Source: Algoriphagus terrigena DSM 22685
GTDB taxonomy: Bacteria > Bacteroidota > Bacteroidia > Cytophagales > Cyclobacteriaceae
DNA: 64,000 nucleotides
Direction of reading: 5' to 3'
Assembly (NCBI RefSeq): GCF_000429445.1
Contig: NZ_AUBW01000009.1
Location: forward strand, 124,001-188,000
Shown in pieces: positions 44,499-53,005 of this stretch. The position numbers and the translations under genes are program-made. The notes beneath the pieces were generated by a model, which saw only the letters and a program-made list of their open reading frames with translations, made no database searches and was not told where the DNA came from. Positions within the stretch are counted from its first letter, which is position 1, and each line of letters starts with the position of its first letter.

Positions 44499-45887
44499 AT
44501 GAATGACCAACGATTCGGTAAAATTCTCATCGTAGATGACAACGAGGACCTCCTAAAGGCAGCGAAGATTTTTCTAAAGAGGCATTTTGCTCAGGTCGAC
44601 ACCGAGAGCAACCCCGACCTGCTTCCTATCTTAACGCACAACGAATCCTACGATGTGATCCTCCTGGACATGAATTTCACCAAAGATGTGAGCTCAGGAC
44701 AGGAAGGTTTCTATTGGCTGGACAGGATACTGGAACTAGACCCCTCGGCGGTCGTCGTCCTGATCACCGCGTACGGAGATGTCAATCTGGCGGTGCGGGC
44801 GATCAAAGAAGGTGCTACTGACTTTGTCCTCAAGCCTTGGGAAAATGAGCGCCTACTGGCTACGCTGAATTCGGCATTGAAACTTCGCCAGAAGAAAATG
44901 GAGGTCAACCTGCTGAAAGACCAGAAGGACACGCTCCAGCAGGACATCGACAACAAGTTCAAAGACATCATAGGCCAAAGTGCCACCATGCAAAAAGTCT
45001 TTGAAACGATCGAACGGGTCGCTGCCACGGACGCCAATGTGCTGATCTTGGGTGAAAACGGAACTGGAAAAGAACTCATAGCTCGGGCGATTCACCGTCA
45101 TTCACGCAGGAACCGGGAAGCCTTCGTGGGCGTAGATCTGGGATCGATCACCTCGACGCTCTTCGAATCAGAACTCTTTGGTCACAAAAAAGGGTCCTTT
45201 ACCGACGCCAAAGAGGATCGTGCCGGCAGGTTTGAGCAAGCCCACAAAGGGACGCTTTTTCTCGATGAAATCGGAAACCTACCGCTGCCGCTGCAAGCGA
45301 AGCTTTTGGCAGTCCTACAAAACAGACAGGTCACTCGCGTGGGCGCTAACCGTCCGGTGGATGTCAACATCCGTCTGATCTCTGCCACCAATCTGCCGGT
45401 GCACAACATGGTCTATGAAAACACCTTCCGGCAGGATTTGCTTTATCGGATCAACACAATCGAGATCCAACTTCCGCCCTTGCGGGAACGGGTCGACGAT
45501 ATTCCACTTTTGGCGGATCATTTCATTTCTTTTTACTCCAAAAAGTACAACAAAGACATCCGCAAGGCATCCGAACCGCTGGTGAAGCGGATGATGAAGT
45601 ACCACTGGCCGGGGAATATCCGTGAACTCCAGCACAGCATCGAGCGTGCCGTCATCATGAGCAATCACAACGTGCTTCAGCCAGAAGATTTGTTTTTGCA
45701 AAAGATGGCCCAACCCGATCAAAAGGAGGAATCTGTCAGTCTGGAGCATTTAAATATCGAAGACGTAGAGCGGATATTGATCAGAAAAGCGCTTCAGAAG
45801 CACAACGGTCACATTACCAGGGCGGCGGATGAGCTTGGGTTGACGCGATCCTCGCTTTACCGAAGACTGGAGAAATATGGTCTATAA
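44499..45887 (+). CDS. NtrC-type sigma-54-dependent response regulator
   Basis: 462 aa in three domains. Receiver 7-125: acidic pocket Asp13/Asp14, phospho-acceptor Asp57, Thr90 and Lys112. AAA+ domain about 155-390: Walker A GENGTGKE at 185-192, sigma-54 contact loop at 232-237 reading GSFTDA instead of GAFTGA, Walker B GTLFLDEIGN at 251-260. Fis-type HTH in the last 40 residues (ITRAADELGLTRSSLYRRL). It activates sigma-54 RNA polymerase from upstream sites. It is divergent from the transporter genes and overlaps the kinase gene by 11 nt. The seven control elements in the window are its most likely targets (inference). Confidence 0.95.
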   Translation: MNDQRFGKILIVDDNEDLLKAAKIFLKRHFAQVDTESNPDLLPILTHNESYDVILLDMNFTKDVSSGQEGFYWLDRILELDPSAVVVLITAYGDVNLAVRAIKEGATDFVLKPWENERLLATLNSALKLRQKKMEVNLLKDQKDTLQQDIDNKFKDIIGQSATMQKVFETIERVAATDANVLILGENGTGKELIARAIHRHSRRNREAFVGVDLGSITSTLFESELFGHKKGSFTDAKEDRAGRFEQAHKGTLFLDEIGNLPLPLQAKLLAVLQNRQVTRVGANRPVDVNIRLISATNLPVHNMVYENTFRQDLLYRINTIEIQLPPLRERVDDIPLLADHFISFYSKKYNKDIRKASEPLVKRMMKYHWPGNIRELQHSIERAVIMSNHNVLQPEDLFLQKMAQPDQKEESVSLEHLNIEDVERILIRKALQKHNGHITRAADELGLTRSSLYRRLEKYGL

Positions 45888-47229
45888 AAGATTTTCGATC
45901 GGAATCACCATCCGGATCATCCTGATTACCATCTGTTTGTTTTTAGGTATCTGGCTTTTCTATGTCCAGGATTTGTGGCTTGCCCCTGCTATCCTGGCAC
46001 TGATCGTCGCCTTTCTGACCGGTGAGATGATCTATTACGTCAACTCGATCAACCACAAACTGGCGCGCTTCCTAGACTCGATCCGATTCACAGACTTTTC
46101 ATCGTCGTTTACCTCCGACAGCAAGATGGGCGGTTCATTTCGGGAGGTGAACAAGGCTTTCAATGAAGTCATGGATGTCTTCAAGCAGACCCGTGCTGAG
46201 AAGGAAGAGCAGATGCTCTTTCTCCAGATCATCATTCAACACATCAATACGGGCATTATTTCCTTTAATGCAGAGGGAAAAATCGGCGTGATCAACAACG
46301 CCGCAAAGCATCTGCTCCAGATCCCACAGTTCAGAGACATCACCGATCTGGGCAGGCTGTCACCCAAACTTCTCAAAGAAGTCACCGACATGAAGCCGGG
46401 ACAGCGGATCTCCTTTCGGGTGAACAACAGCCTTCACTTGATCATCCAATCCGCTTCGCTCAAGATGAGCGGCCAAAGCTGGTCTCTGCTTTCCCTGCAA
46501 AACATCAACGCCGAACTCCAGTCCAACGAGCTGGAAGCTTGGCAAAATCTGACCAAGGTACTTCGGCATGAGATCATGAATTCGATCACACCGATCTCGA
46601 GTCTGGTAGAGTCACTCCGAACCATCCTGGACGAGGACAGCTATGTGCAGCAAGAAGGCATGCTGATCAAGCGGGACGGTTTTCAGGACATCCAAGAAGG
46701 GTTGGACACCATAGCCAACCGAAGCAAAGGGTTGGTCACGTTTGTGAACGCCTATCGGGATTACACCAATATTCCTGAACCCAAAAAGGAATTGGTGGCG
46801 GTCAGAACACTGTTCGAACATGTGATCGGATTGATGAAAGAAGAGCTAAAATCCAAACACATCGACGTCCAAATCGAGATCGTTCCCGTGGAATTGGAAG
46901 TGCTTTGTGACTCGGATCAGATCACAATGATTCTGATCAATTTGGTCAAAAATGCGCTGGAGTCCATTCAAAATCAGGCAGACCGCCTGATCATTCTTCG
47001 GGCATTGGGCCAGGGGGATTTGGGTACGACGATTCAGGTTGAGGATAACGGCACCGGAATTATCCCTGAAGCGCTGGAGCGGATTTTTGTCCCATTCTAT
47101 ACCACCAAAAAAACCGGATCAGGTATCGGGCTGGCAATCTCCAGACAGATCATGAACCTGCACCGGGGAAGTCTTCAGGTGACTTCCGTGCCAAATGAGC
47201 GCACTATATTTTCGCTGAATTTTAGATAG
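45877..47229 (+). CDS. sensor histidine kinase (NtrB/NtrY-like)
   Basis: 450 aa. Two N-terminal TM helices (about 10-30 and 35-53) with almost no periplasmic loop, so sensing is likely within the membrane or through the PAS-like domain at about 115-210. HisKA motif RHEIMNSITPI with His231; N-box around Asn355-Asn359; G1 DNGTG at 390-394; F-box FVPFYTTKK; G2 GSGIGLA at 414-420. The ATG overlaps the regulator stop by 11 nt, so the two are translationally coupled. It should phosphorylate Asp57 of the regulator. The short loop resembles intramembrane-sensing kinases that serve BceAB-type transporters; this parallel is an inference. Confidence 0.9.
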   Translation: MVYKRFSIGITIRIILITICLFLGIWLFYVQDLWLAPAILALIVAFLTGEMIYYVNSINHKLARFLDSIRFTDFSSSFTSDSKMGGSFREVNKAFNEVMDVFKQTRAEKEEQMLFLQIIIQHINTGIISFNAEGKIGVINNAAKHLLQIPQFRDITDLGRLSPKLLKEVTDMKPGQRISFRVNNSLHLIIQSASLKMSGQSWSLLSLQNINAELQSNELEAWQNLTKVLRHEIMNSITPISSLVESLRTILDEDSYVQQEGMLIKRDGFQDIQEGLDTIANRSKGLVTFVNAYRDYTNIPEPKKELVAVRTLFEHVIGLMKEELKSKHIDVQIEIVPVELEVLCDSDQITMILINLVKNALESIQNQADRLIILRALGQGDLGTTIQVEDNGTGIIPEALERIFVPFYTTKKTGSGIGLAISRQIMNLHRGSLQVTSVPNERTIFSLNFR

Positions 47230-47323
47230 GATTTCAGGAGGGGTTTTCATTCTGTTTTGAAAAAAACCTCCTCAATTCGAGCATCTTAGCGGGATTGATT
47301 GTAAATTCTGGAAAAACTTCCAG

Positions 47324-47839
47324 ATGGAAAATTCAATTGACACCGAAGCGAAAAACGCAGCATTTGAGCTCTCAGGATTGATCTATGGCATCACCTTGGA
47401 CGGAGTGGTCAACTGGAACGAATTTCAGGTATTGAAAAACTGGTGCAGGGATTATGAGCCGCTCTGCAAGATCAAGGCGTTTCAGAGATTGTATGAGGAC
47501 ATCAGGCCGATCATCGATGGAGGCAAAGTCAACTCTGAGGAAATGGAGCAGATCAAGCGGCTCCTGATTGCATTTCTGGAAGAGATCGCGTGCGAAGCTG
47601 ACCAAAGTTCCAATCTACATTTTCTCAAAGGCCTCTTCCATGGCGTACTGGCAAGTGGCGATATCAACACCTACGAAATATATAAACTCAACCAATGGCT
47701 CGAAAAAAACAGCCATCTGAGATCGCAGTCTCCCTTTGATGAAATGTTTGAAATCGTCGATAAAGTACTGGAGGACAAGAAGGTCGACGACAGCGAAGCC
47801 AAGCGACTGAAGGAGTTCTTTTCAAAGCACCTTGTCTAA
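47324..47839 (+). CDS. TerB-like helical protein, unknown function
   Basis: 171 aa, all-helical. Three repeats of a 'hydrophobic helix - DGxV(N)xxE - helix' pattern (GITLDGVVNWNEF near 22-34, GGKVNSEEM, ASGDINTYEIYKL) resemble the TerB/tellurite-resistance-type fold often placed before BRCT domains; no BRCT domain is present here. The role is unknown. It starts 94 bp after the kinase stop on the same strand, so it may be the third gene of the regulator unit. Confidence 0.6.
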   Translation: MENSIDTEAKNAAFELSGLIYGITLDGVVNWNEFQVLKNWCRDYEPLCKIKAFQRLYEDIRPIIDGGKVNSEEMEQIKRLLIAFLEEIACEADQSSNLHFLKGLFHGVLASGDINTYEIYKLNQWLEKNSHLRSQSPFDEMFEIVDKVLEDKKVDDSEAKRLKEFFSKHLV

Positions 47840-48079
47840 GGTGGGCGTTGCTGCTCTTTCATCTTATATTTTCAGCTTTTCATTCGATAAAAACGCTAAC
47901 CGACTTTTACCGTCACACCGACTTTTGTCGCCGATATAAATCCGATTCCCGGCTTCCTGCGTACTTTAGCCCGAATGGTACTAACACCATTTAACAGCAT
48001 ATCCGAAACTGAAACGCCTTCTAAAGCGTTTCCCCCGTAGTCAGAACAAAAAAGACAAGTTCAACACATTGCTTTAATC

Positions 48080-49189
48080 ATGCAAAACTCAAAAACCTCA
48101 GCGACACTTATGATGAGTTTGATAGTAGGCCTATTGATGGCCTGCGGAAATACACCCTCCGAAACGGCAGGTGCTGCCGAAGTCAATGCCGATTCAGAAA
48201 ACAAAGAGGTATTTTCCTCCAAAACTCAACTGGCGACTTTTGCAGGCGGATGTTTTTGGTGCGTAGAAGCCCCATTCGAGGACGTGGACGGCGTAATATC
48301 TGTCGTATCGGGCTACTCAGGCGGCAAAGAAAAGAATCCGACATACGCAGAAGTATCCTCGGGCAAGACTTCTCACAGGGAGTCAATTCAGATCACTTTC
48401 GATCCGGAAGTCATCTCCTACTCCGAACTGGTGGACATCTTTTGGCAAACCTTCGATCCTACTGATGTCGGCGGATCTTTCTTTGACAGAGGCTCTCAGT
48501 ATGAGTCGGCCATCTTCTTCCACAACGACAGCCAGAAGAAAGTAGCGGAAGAGAGCAAGGCGCGTCTGGACCAATCTGGCAAGTTCAAGAAACCGATTGC
48601 AACCCCGATTATCAAATACACAAATTTCTACGCGGCCGAGGACTATCATCAAGACTACTCGGATAAGAATCCCGAAGAATACAAAGCCTACAAAATCGGA
48701 AGCGGCAGACAGGAATGCATCCTGACCAACTGGCCTGCTATCAGCGAGGGAGTATATCCGGCTGCATCGAAGGCCGATTTGAAAAAGTCCCTCACCCCGC
48801 TCCAGTATCAGGTCACGATGGAGAATGCGACAGAATTTTCCTTCAAAAACGAATACAATGACAATCACGAATCCGGAATCTACGTCTGCATTGTATCCGG
48901 CGCACCACTGTTCAGTTCCAAAGACAAATACGAATCAGGATCTGGCTGGCCGAGCTTCACCAAGCCTATCGACGCCAGAGCGCTGGATAAACCCATCGAC
49001 AAGACAGACGGAATGACCCGAGTGGAGATTCGGAGCAAATACGGCAAGAGCCACCTAGGCCACTCTTTCTATGACGGCCCGGAACCGACAAATCTGAGAT
49101 ACTGCATGAACTCTGCCGCTATGAAATTCATCCCAAAAGGCGAAATGGAAGCAAAGGGCTATGGAGATTACGTATGGCTGGTAGATTGA
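48080..49189 (+). CDS. msrAB: lipoprotein MsrA-MsrB methionine sulfoxide reductase fusion
   Basis: 369 aa. The lipoprotein signal MQNSKTSATLMMSLIVGLLMAC puts it in the envelope. MsrA domain about 50-215: catalytic GGCFWC (Cys58), then YSGGKEKNPTY. MsrB domain about 225-369: GSGWPSF, SHLGHSF and the catalytic RYCMNSAAM (Cys342). The MsrB part lacks both CxxC pairs that bind zinc in many homologues (CIVSG and YGKSHLGH are found instead), so it is the zinc-less type. It repairs both S- and R-methionine sulfoxide in exported proteins. It stands alone with a terminator behind it. Confidence 0.95.
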   Translation: MQNSKTSATLMMSLIVGLLMACGNTPSETAGAAEVNADSENKEVFSSKTQLATFAGGCFWCVEAPFEDVDGVISVVSGYSGGKEKNPTYAEVSSGKTSHRESIQITFDPEVISYSELVDIFWQTFDPTDVGGSFFDRGSQYESAIFFHNDSQKKVAEESKARLDQSGKFKKPIATPIIKYTNFYAAEDYHQDYSDKNPEEYKAYKIGSGRQECILTNWPAISEGVYPAASKADLKKSLTPLQYQVTMENATEFSFKNEYNDNHESGIYVCIVSGAPLFSSKDKYESGSGWPSFTKPIDARALDKPIDKTDGMTRVEIRSKYGKSHLGHSFYDGPEPTNLRYCMNSAAMKFIPKGEMEAKGYGDYVWLVD

Positions 49190-49242
49190 TCTCGCCCTCA
49201 GATTTTTAACTCCCTAACATCCAAAAAAACTGGCTATAGCTA

Positions 49243-49273
49243 AAAAGAAGCGTCCTCGGGCGCTTCTTTTTTT
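49243..49273 (+). terminator. rho-independent terminator after msrAB
   Basis: AAAGAAGCG and CGCTTCTTT form a 9-bp stem around a short loop, followed by a run of T (49267-49273). It lies about 55 bp past the msrAB stop. Confidence 0.85.
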
Positions 49274-49345
49274 GGATCAACTTTTTTGAGTGTGATAAAT
49301 TAAATCAGTTCACTGAGTATATTTAATCAAACATTTTCTTGAAAT

Positions 49346-49753
49346 ATGAAAAAATTCGCCTGGATCACCGGTCTGGTTCTCGTCTTGGTACTCGGAATCT
49401 TTTTTTGGTGGAAGTTCTATTTTGTCTTCGGTGAAGGCGTCAAGGCCGGCAGCCTCAACTATTTTGTAAAAAAGGGAGTGATCTTCAAGACCTGGGAAGG
49501 GCGGATGGTTCAGGAAGGGTTTCAAAGTCCCACCTCCGGAGCATTGCAAAGCAACGAATTCCGGTTTAGCGTGATCGACCCCGAGGTAGCCAGCGTATTA
49601 GAGCGCAATTCGGGCAAACACCTCGAACTGCGCTATAGGGAATACAATGGCATATTGCCTTGGAGAGGCACCAGTGAGTTTGTAGTGACAGAGGTAATCA
49701 ATGCCGCTGAATCTGTCAAGACAGACGGAGGCACCTTACCCGTGGACCGTTGA
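49346..49753 (+). CDS. small membrane-anchored protein, unknown function
   Basis: 135 aa. A single TM helix or uncleaved signal (FAWITGLVLVLVLGIFFW, 4-21) is followed by a conserved-looking FGEGVKAGSLNYFVKKG and FKTWEGRM, then a strand-rich domain ending in a variable tail. It resembles a Bacteroidota family that is usually unannotated (sometimes mislabelled 6-phosphogluconate dehydrogenase); no dehydrogenase features are present. The function is unknown. It is convergent with the Dabb gene, its stop directly adjoining that gene's stop. Confidence 0.7.
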   Translation: MKKFAWITGLVLVLVLGIFFWWKFYFVFGEGVKAGSLNYFVKKGVIFKTWEGRMVQEGFQSPTSGALQSNEFRFSVIDPEVASVLERNSGKHLELRYREYNGILPWRGTSEFVVTEVINAAESVKTDGGTLPVDR

Positions 49754-50188
49754 TCAGGGCTTAGTCCAATAATCAACCACGGTAACCTTGTCCAGACTAG
49801 ATCCGATGACGTCGCCAAAAGCCTTATGAGAAGGATGTGGCAGATATGCGTCCCGATCAGCTTCGGAATGGAAAGTCAGCGTAAACGCATGGGTTAAGCC
49901 TTGGTTCAGGCCCTCCGGACTGTTGTTGGTTCCCCATTCAAATCCTTTGATTTCGGAGATCTGCGAAGGAAGGGCTTTGAAAGCATCGATGATCTTTTGT
50001 ACCTCCTCGGGAGAGGCGGTTTCTTTGAATCCAAAAAGAACAACGTGACGGAGGACGGAATCTGTCATGGCTACTTCTGTGGGGGTTGAGGGTGTTTCGA
50101 TTGGGGTTTCTTCGGTGGTTTCCACTGTCTTAGGTTCGGCGCAAGACCAGAAAAGAACAATAGGGATGAGATAAAGGAGTTTTTTCAT
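49754..50188 (-). CDS. Dabb (stress-responsive A/B barrel) lipoprotein
   Basis: 144 aa. The lipoprotein signal MKKLLYLIPIVLFWSC is followed by a Thr/Pro/Glu linker (about 19-42) and a Dabb barrel from about 45: RHVVLFGFKE, PSQISEIKGFEWGTNNSPEG, AFTLTFHSEADRDAYLPHPSH and the closing VTVVDYW. Dabb domains are small alpha/beta barrels of uncertain function, sometimes stress-induced. It is membrane-anchored by the lipid. It is convergent with the gene at 49346-49753. Confidence 0.85.
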   Translation of the reverse strand: MKKLLYLIPIVLFWSCAEPKTVETTEETPIETPSTPTEVAMTDSVLRHVVLFGFKETASPEEVQKIIDAFKALPSQISEIKGFEWGTNNSPEGLNQGLTHAFTLTFHSEADRDAYLPHPSHKAFGDVIGSSLDKVTVVDYWTKP

Positions 50189-50290
50189 AGTGTGATTTTT
50201 TTCTTGAAACTAAAAAGAAATCAACGTTAATCAGCCAAGTATTGAGTCTAAGTGAAGAATTTTAATGAAGAATATTAACTGAAAAATTAA

Positions 50291-51286
50291 ATGAAAGTCG
50301 CCTGCTTCAGCACCAAATCCTATGACCGTCAGAGCTTTGACCGCGCACTAACTGATTCTCGGCACAGTTTCGGTTACTTCGAAGTCAAACTGGACTTGCA
50401 CACCGTTTCCCTTGCAGAAGGTCACCAAGCGATCTGTTCTTTTGTCAACGATCACATCGACGAGGCAGTCATGAAAAAACTGGATAATCTTGGCATCAAG
50501 CTGATTGCCCTCCGATGTGCCGGATACAATCAAATCGACCTAAAAGCTGCTGCAGCGCATGGAATCAAAGTCGTCCGCGTCCCGGCTTATAGTCCCGAAG
50601 CAGTGGCCGAGCATGCATTTGCTCTGATTCTGACCTTGTCCAGGAAAACCCACAAAGCCTATAACCGTGTCCGGGAAAACAACTTCTCCCTTGAGGGTCT
50701 GACGGGGGTAAACATCCATGGCAAGACGATCGGCGTGATCGGGACCGGTGCAATTGGGCGTGCGTTCTGTCGGATTGCGAATGGCTTTGGCTGCAAGATC
50801 GTGGCCTACGATGTCATCGAAAATGAGGAAATGAAGCAAATGGGGGTGACTTATCTCCCTTTGGCCGAAGTGCTAGCCAGCAGCCATATCATCTCGCTCC
50901 ACTGCCCACTTACTCCGGAGACACACCATCTCATCAACGCCAAAAGTATCGCTCTGATGCGGGACGGTGTCGCGTTGATCAATACCAGCCGCGGTGCCTT
51001 GATCGAAACGAAGGCCGTGATCAAGGCGTTGAAAAACAAGAAAATCGGGTATCTCGGGATTGACGTATACGAGCAGGAGGAGAATATTTTCTTTAAAAAT
51101 CTTTCCGAAGAAATCATGCAGGACGAGCAGATTGCGCGACTGATGACTTTTCCCAACGTGCTGGTAACCGGCCATCAGGCTTTCCTAACCAAGGAGGCTC
51201 TGGAGCAAATCTCCAAAACCACGCTGGAGAACATCACGGCTTTTGAAAAGGGCGAAGAGCTGGCTAATGAAGTGAAAGCCTCTTAA
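50291..51286 (+). CDS. D-2-hydroxyacid dehydrogenase (D-lactate dehydrogenase-like)
   Basis: 331 aa. NAD-binding GTGAIG at 151-156, Asp174 after the second strand (NAD rather than NADP), catalytic Arg234 (NTSRGALIE), a Glu in the DVYEQEE segment (261-264) and His295 (TGHQAF). Length and the MKVACFSTKSYD start are typical of the LdhA-type fermentative D-lactate dehydrogenases: pyruvate + NADH to D-lactate. It is cytoplasmic and stands alone, ending in a bidirectional terminator shared with the cold-shock gene. Confidence 0.9.
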   Translation: MKVACFSTKSYDRQSFDRALTDSRHSFGYFEVKLDLHTVSLAEGHQAICSFVNDHIDEAVMKKLDNLGIKLIALRCAGYNQIDLKAAAAHGIKVVRVPAYSPEAVAEHAFALILTLSRKTHKAYNRVRENNFSLEGLTGVNIHGKTIGVIGTGAIGRAFCRIANGFGCKIVAYDVIENEEMKQMGVTYLPLAEVLASSHIISLHCPLTPETHHLINAKSIALMRDGVALINTSRGALIETKAVIKALKNKKIGYLGIDVYEQEENIFFKNLSEEIMQDEQIARLMTFPNVLVTGHQAFLTKEALEQISKTTLENITAFEKGEELANEVKAS

Positions 51287-51292
51287 ACGCAA

Positions 51293-51323
51293 AAATCCCC
51301 GCCGGTAAGCCTGCGGGGATTTA
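51293..51323. terminator. bidirectional terminator between the dehydrogenase and cspA
   Basis: AATCCCCGC and GCGGGGATT form a 9-bp stem flanked by A-run and T-run, working for both converging units. Confidence 0.85.
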
Positions 51324-51341
51324 GGTCAGTAAAGTTTCCGA

Positions 51342-51536
51342 TTAACGGACCACCTTTACGTTTACGGCATTGATGCCTTTCTTTCCTTGTACCAAGTCGT
51401 ACTTTACTTTGTCGTTTTCACGGATTTCGTGTACCAGACCGCTGTGGTGTACGAATACATCTTCACTGTTGTCATCTGGAGTAATGAATCCAAAGCCTTT
51501 GGTAGTGTTAAAGAATTTTACTGTTCCTTCATTCAT
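51342..51536 (-). CDS. cspA: cold-shock protein (CspA family)
   Basis: 64 aa, a single cold-shock domain: [15 protein letters not shown] (RNP1 KGFGFI) and DVFVHHSGL (RNP2 VFVHH). It is a single-stranded RNA/DNA-binding chaperone that melts RNA structure. The ATG lies inside the last codons of the Lys-rich upstream ORF, an 8-nt overlap, so the two are coupled. It is the last gene of a unit that also carries a DEAD-box helicase and a desaturase, all three typical of cold adaptation. Confidence 0.95.
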   Translation of the reverse strand: MNEGTVKFFNTTKGFGFITPDDNSEDVFVHHSGLVHEIRENDKVKYDLVQGKKGINAVNVKVVR

Positions 51537-51789
51537 GATTTCTGAAATTTTGATTTGTTTTTACTCGGTTTTGATTTGTTTGTGTTGAATTTGTTTTTTT
51601 GACGATTGGCGGTTCCGGAGGAGTGTCAGAGAAGTTTCCAAACTCATCGACGTAAGCGATCATATTGTCGAGGCTGCCATCCTTAGGCTGTGCTTTACGC
51701 TCCAGCTTCTTTTCAAGCTTTTCCTTTTGCTTCCGCTTCTTCAGTTCTGCCTTTTGTTTTTTAATGAATGTGTTTTGATTTTTAGACAT
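51529..51789 (-). CDS. Lys-rich small protein, unknown function
   Basis: 86 aa, with Lys/Arg/Glu-rich N-terminal half ([18 protein letters not shown]) likely a charged helix able to bind RNA, then a less charged C-terminal half with '[13 protein letters not shown]'. No domain is recognised; similar small proteins occur next to csp genes in Bacteroidota. It starts 10 bp after the helicase stop and overlaps cspA by 8 nt. Its role is inferred as RNA-related from composition and position only. Confidence 0.7.
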   Translation of the reverse strand: MSKNQNTFIKKQKAELKKRKQKEKLEKKLERKAQPKDGSLDNMIAYVDEFGNFSDTPPEPPIVKKTNSTQTNQNRVKTNQNFRNHE

Positions 51790-51799
51790 AGGTCAGATT

Positions 51800-52993
51800 T
51801 TAATTTACAAAAGTGATGGCGTGGCCGATCTTGCCGGCCCGGCCAGTCCTGCCGATACGATGGATGTAAGCATCCATTGTCATCGGTAGCTGATAGTTGA
51901 TCACGTGTGACACATCAGCTACATCGATACCTCTGGCAGCGACATCCGTAGCCACCAGTACGCGTATAGTCCCGTTCTTGAACTCATCGATCATCCTGAC
52001 CCTGAAGTTCTGGGATTTATCTCCGTGAATCTGCCCGGCCGTGATTCCAGCCTGAGCCAGTTTCTTTGCTAACCTGTCGGCGAGACGTTTGGTTTCAGTG
52101 AAGAGAATGACTTTCTCCATGTCGGGGCTCTTCAACATACTGATGAGCATGTCGACCTTTTCGGCACCTTCCGGCACTTTGACTGTCTGCTGCTCGATAT
52201 TTTCGTTGGTGCCTCCGGCGTTCTCCACGATGACTTCGATCGGATTGTGAAGCAGCGTTGAGATCAGTTGCTTTTGTCCAGGCTCTAATGTGGCGGAGAA
52301 AAGCAGGGTTTGATCGCGCTTTCCGATCAGGTTCACCAGTTTTTTCACATCATTGACAAAGCCCATATCGAGCATTCTGTCAAATTCGTCCAAAACCAGG
52401 GTGTTGACCTGATTCAATTTAAGCAATTTTCGGTCAGAAAGATCCAGCAATCGACCCGGGGTGCCTACCACCACCTGCAGCTTTCGCTCCAGTTGCTTGT
52501 AGTCCGAGTTTATATTCGTACCTCCGATAAAAGAGGCCGAGTACAGATGTAATCCGGTCGTGAGAGTCTTAAACTCTTCCTCGATTTGCAGTGCAAGTTC
52601 GCGGGTTGGAGTCACCACCAATGCGGTGTAGTTCCTTGGATCCTTAAGTGCATGCTCGATGATCGGAATCAAAAAGGCAGCGGTCTTTCCGGAACCTGTC
52701 TTGGAGATGGCCATCATATCCCGACCGTCCAACAGAGGCAGGATAGATTGCTCCTGAATGGTAGTCAGTGTTTGGTAGCCTTTGGCCAGGATGTTTGCCA
52801 GCAGTCTTTCGTTGAGATTCAGATCCACGAAGGTTTTTTCTGTCCGGAAACCGGCCTGTCCGCTTGGCTTGGCCTTTTTCACAAATAGCTTTGGATCCAG
52901 CGTGGACTCTTTTTTCTTTTTCACTTGCCTACGGTCTGCATTCCCACCTCGGGGAGAGCCGGCAGGTGAATTATTTTTTCTTGTATTGTTCAT
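51800..52993 (-). CDS. DEAD-box RNA helicase (motif II DEFD)
   Basis: 397 aa. Q-motif region GYQTLTTIQEQS (72-83), Walker A ISKTGSGKT (96-104), PTRELALQ (129-136), TPGR (178-181), motif II DEFD (202-205) instead of DEAD, SAT, then RGIDV and HRIGRTGRAG in the C-terminal RecA domain. The N-terminus (1-45) is basic and unstructured. The C-terminus stops soon after motif VI, with no accessory RNA-binding tail. It is an ATP-dependent RNA unwinding enzyme in a cold-adaptation unit. The ATG is 12 bp after the desaturase stop. Confidence 0.93.
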   Translation of the reverse strand: MNNTRKNNSPAGSPRGGNADRRQVKKKKESTLDPKLFVKKAKPSGQAGFRTEKTFVDLNLNERLLANILAKGYQTLTTIQEQSILPLLDGRDMMAISKTGSGKTAAFLIPIIEHALKDPRNYTALVVTPTRELALQIEEEFKTLTTGLHLYSASFIGGTNINSDYKQLERKLQVVVGTPGRLLDLSDRKLLKLNQVNTLVLDEFDRMLDMGFVNDVKKLVNLIGKRDQTLLFSATLEPGQKQLISTLLHNPIEVIVENAGGTNENIEQQTVKVPEGAEKVDMLISMLKSPDMEKVILFTETKRLADRLAKKLAQAGITAGQIHGDKSQNFRVRMIDEFKNGTIRVLVATDVAARGIDVADVSHVINYQLPMTMDAYIHRIGRTGRAGKIGHAITFVN

Positions 52994-53005
52994 GATTGGA
53001 TTTAA

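Noticed and set aside
47885-47945. Repeated CCGACTTTT words before msrAB as a further activator site
   Set aside because: The half-site spacing differs from the seven copies and there is no TGGCAY element downstream.
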